From: an uncultured Roseburia sp.
Lineage (GTDB): Bacteria > Bacillota > Clostridia > Lachnospirales > Lachnospiraceae
NCBI GenBank assembly: GCA_947070915.1
Contig: CAMTDY010000018.1
Span: forward strand, 1 to 25,301
DNA length: 25,301 nt
Direction of reading: 5' to 3'
In this document: positions 23,904-25,301 of the stretch, piece by piece
Layout of the letters: every line of letters starts with the position of its first letter
Position numbering within the stretch: position 1 is the stretch's first letter
Made by a program: the position numbers and the translations under genes
The notes under the pieces: model-generated
Databases searched by the model: none
The model's input: only the letters and a program-made list of their open reading frames with translations
Told to the model about the DNA's origin: nothing

Positions 23904-23925
23904 CAATCCTATCCCGTTTTCAATC
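23896..23925 (+). repeat. Two copies of CCCGTTTTCAATC at 17-bp spacing
   Basis: The 13-mer occurs at 23896-23908 and again at 23913-23925. The first copy overlaps the right arm of the terminator hairpin. A small tandem duplication is the simplest explanation; no function can be assigned. Confidence 0.6.
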
Positions 23926-23960
23926 TGGAACAGGGACTATTGTGAAAGGAGATTCATTCC

Positions 23961-25157
23961 ATGTTAAACAAAAAATCAGTAGACGATATTAATGTAAAAG
24001 GACAAAAGGTACTGGTTCGCTGTGATTTTAACGTACCTCTTCAGGATGGAAAGATCACGGATGAAAACCGTCTTGTGGCAGCGCTTCCTACGATCAAAAA
24101 GCTCATCGCAGATGGCGGAAAGGTGATCCTTTGCTCCCATCTCGGAAAGCCAAAAGGAGAGCCAAAACCAGAGCTGTCTCTTGCACCGGTAGCAGAACGG
24201 CTTTCCGAGCTTCTGGGACAGGAAGTCAAATTTGCAGCGGATGCCAATGTAGTTGGTGACAATGCAAAGGCAGCGGTAGAGGCTATGAAGGATGGGGAAG
24301 TGGTACTTCTTGAAAACACCCGTTACCGTAAAGAGGAGACAAAGAACGAAGAGGCATTCTCTAAAGAGCTGGCTTCTCTGGCAGATGTATTTGTCAACGA
24401 TGCTTTTGGTACAGCCCACAGGGCACACTGCTCTAATGTAGGTGTGACGGATTATGTGGATACGGCAGTGGTTGGATATCTGATGCAGAAAGAGATCGAT
24501 TTCCTTGGAAACGCAGTGAACAATCCAGAGAGACCATTTGTGGCCATTCTCGGCGGGGCAAAGGTTTCCTCCAAGATTTCTGTCATCAACAACCTGCTTG
24601 ATAAAGTTGATACATTGATCATCGGCGGCGGTATGGCATATACATTCATGGCTGCCCACGGTGAGGAAGTTGGAAAATCCCTTCTGGAAGAGGATTATAA
24701 ACAGTATGCCCTGGATATGGAAAAGAAGGCAGAGGAGAAAGGTGTTAAGCTTCTGATCCCTATCGATACCGTGGTAGCAGATGATTTTTCCAATGATGCG
24801 AACACGAAGATCGTTGGACGCGGCGAGATTCCGGCAGATATGGAAGGGCTTGATATCGGACCAGAGTCCTCAAAGCTTTTTGCTGAGGCAGTAGCTGGTG
24901 CAAAGACTGTCGTATGGAATGGACCGATGGGATGCTTTGAGATGCCGAACTTTGCGAAGGGAACCATTGCGGTGGCTGAGGCGATGGCAAAACTGGAAGG
25001 CGCTACTACGATCATCGGTGGCGGAGACAGTGCGGCTGCGGTAAACCAGCTGGGCTTTGGCGACAAAATGACACATATTTCTACCGGTGGCGGTGCTTCT
25101 CTTGAGTTCCTGGAAGGAAAAGAACTTCCGGGTGTGGCAGCAGCTGACGACAAATAG
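23961..25157 (+). CDS. pgk: Phosphoglycerate kinase
   Basis: The 398-residue monomeric enzyme transfers phosphate from 1,3-bisphosphoglycerate to ADP. Conserved blocks are VLVRCDFNVPL (17-27), CSHLGKPKG (58-66), the hinge and substrate region (LLENTRYRKEETKNE, about 114-128), NDAFGTAHRAHCS, LGGAKVSSK, the PMGCFEMPNFAKGT segment and the C-terminal nucleotide loop GGGDSAAAVNQLG. The start follows GAAAGGAGATTC. It lies in the common gapA-pgk-tpiA order of clostridia, 149 bases after gapA and 58 bases before tpiA. Confidence 0.98.
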   Translation: MLNKKSVDDINVKGQKVLVRCDFNVPLQDGKITDENRLVAALPTIKKLIADGGKVILCSHLGKPKGEPKPELSLAPVAERLSELLGQEVKFAADANVVGDNAKAAVEAMKDGEVVLLENTRYRKEETKNEEAFSKELASLADVFVNDAFGTAHRAHCSNVGVTDYVDTAVVGYLMQKEIDFLGNAVNNPERPFVAILGGAKVSSKISVINNLLDKVDTLIIGGGMAYTFMAAHGEEVGKSLLEEDYKQYALDMEKKAEEKGVKLLIPIDTVVADDFSNDANTKIVGRGEIPADMEGLDIGPESSKLFAEAVAGAKTVVWNGPMGCFEMPNFAKGTIAVAEAMAKLEGATTIIGGGDSAAAVNQLGFGDKMTHISTGGGASLEFLEGKELPGVAAADDK

Positions 25158-25215
25158 AAATCTGTTTGTCTGTTTAAATAGATCAATGACCCGTGAAGGA
25201 GGAAAAACATAAATT

Positions 25216-25301
25216 ATGGCTAGAAAGAAAATTATTGCCGGCAACTGGAAGATGAACAAGACTCCAAGTGAAGCAGTTGCACTGGTAAATGAATTAAAAC
25301 C
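25216..25301 (+). CDS. tpiA: Triosephosphate isomerase, 5' end only
   Basis: Only the first 28 codons are in the window: MARKKIIAGNWKMNKTPSEA and VALVNELK. The IIAGNWKMNKT block, with the active-site Asn and Lys of the first strand, is diagnostic of triosephosphate isomerase. The GAAGGAGG ribosome site (25196-25203) is 12 bases from the ATG, longer than usual, but no nearer in-frame start exists. The gene follows pgk in the glycolytic cluster and runs off the right edge. Confidence 0.95.
   Translation, partial: MARKKIIAGNWKMNKTPSEAVALVNELK

Noticed and set aside
1..25301. CRISPR arrays, tRNA or rRNA genes, complete insertion sequences
   Set aside because: No regularly spaced repeats, no cloverleaf or rRNA core sequences and no transposase were seen on either strand.

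Overview
The window looks like chromosomal DNA from a gut Firmicute of the Lachnospiraceae type (the [Ruminococcus] torques/gnavus, Dorea and Blautia neighbourhood). This is inferred from strong purine-rich Shine-Dalgarno sites, the era / small YqzL-like gene / recO order, bacterial GlgA and GlgB, a clustered gapA-pgk-tpiA glycolytic block, and large secreted multi-domain proteins with dockerin, Fn3 and discoidin-type modules. The species cannot be fixed by reading alone.

Layout. (1) 1-2240 is an AT-rich, accessory-looking end. It has a Uma2-type nuclease gene running off the left edge, a broken lipoprotein-like gene scattered over several frames, a small XRE/Cro-type regulator with a strong promoter buried in a palindromic operator, a divergent 25-codon hydrophobic mini-ORF closed by a hairpin, and a remnant of a WYL-domain regulator. 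(2) 2246-11640 is a dense plus-strand run: DUF1015 protein, DUF624/YesL-type membrane protein, glycogen branching enzyme glgB, an M16C zinc protease, the GTPase era, a YqzL-like small protein and recO. The M16 protease and era are each preceded by a GC-rich hairpin. (3) 11626-14351 holds a convergent D-2-hydroxyacid (D-lactate) dehydrogenase that overlaps the end of recO, then a two-gene nitrate/sulfonate/taurine-type ABC importer (ATPase and permease) with no substrate-binding protein next to it. (4) 14614-20999 encodes two exported proteins in tandem: a 1738-residue M60-type zinc metallopeptidase carrying a dockerin near its N terminus, and a 380-residue protein with a possible cohesin-like beta-sandwich followed by two very lysine-rich Fn3 modules. 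(5) 21096-25301 is central carbon metabolism: glycogen synthase glgA, then gapA, pgk and the start of tpiA.

How the parts may work together. glgB and glgA point to glycogen storage, although they lie 15 kb apart and no glgC, glgD or phosphorylase gene is present here. gapA-pgk-tpiA and D-LDH fit a fermentative lifestyle. The best candidate for something new is the M60 peptidase pair: the protease has two canonical calcium loops of a dockerin, and its neighbour has a fold pattern that could be the matching cohesin plus a basic, possibly wall-binding tail. If so, this would be a minimal two-gene surface glycoprotease complex. This is a hypothesis; the cohesin call is the weak link. A second candidate is the XRE regulator / palindromic operators / hydrophobic mini-ORF module near 1600-1900.
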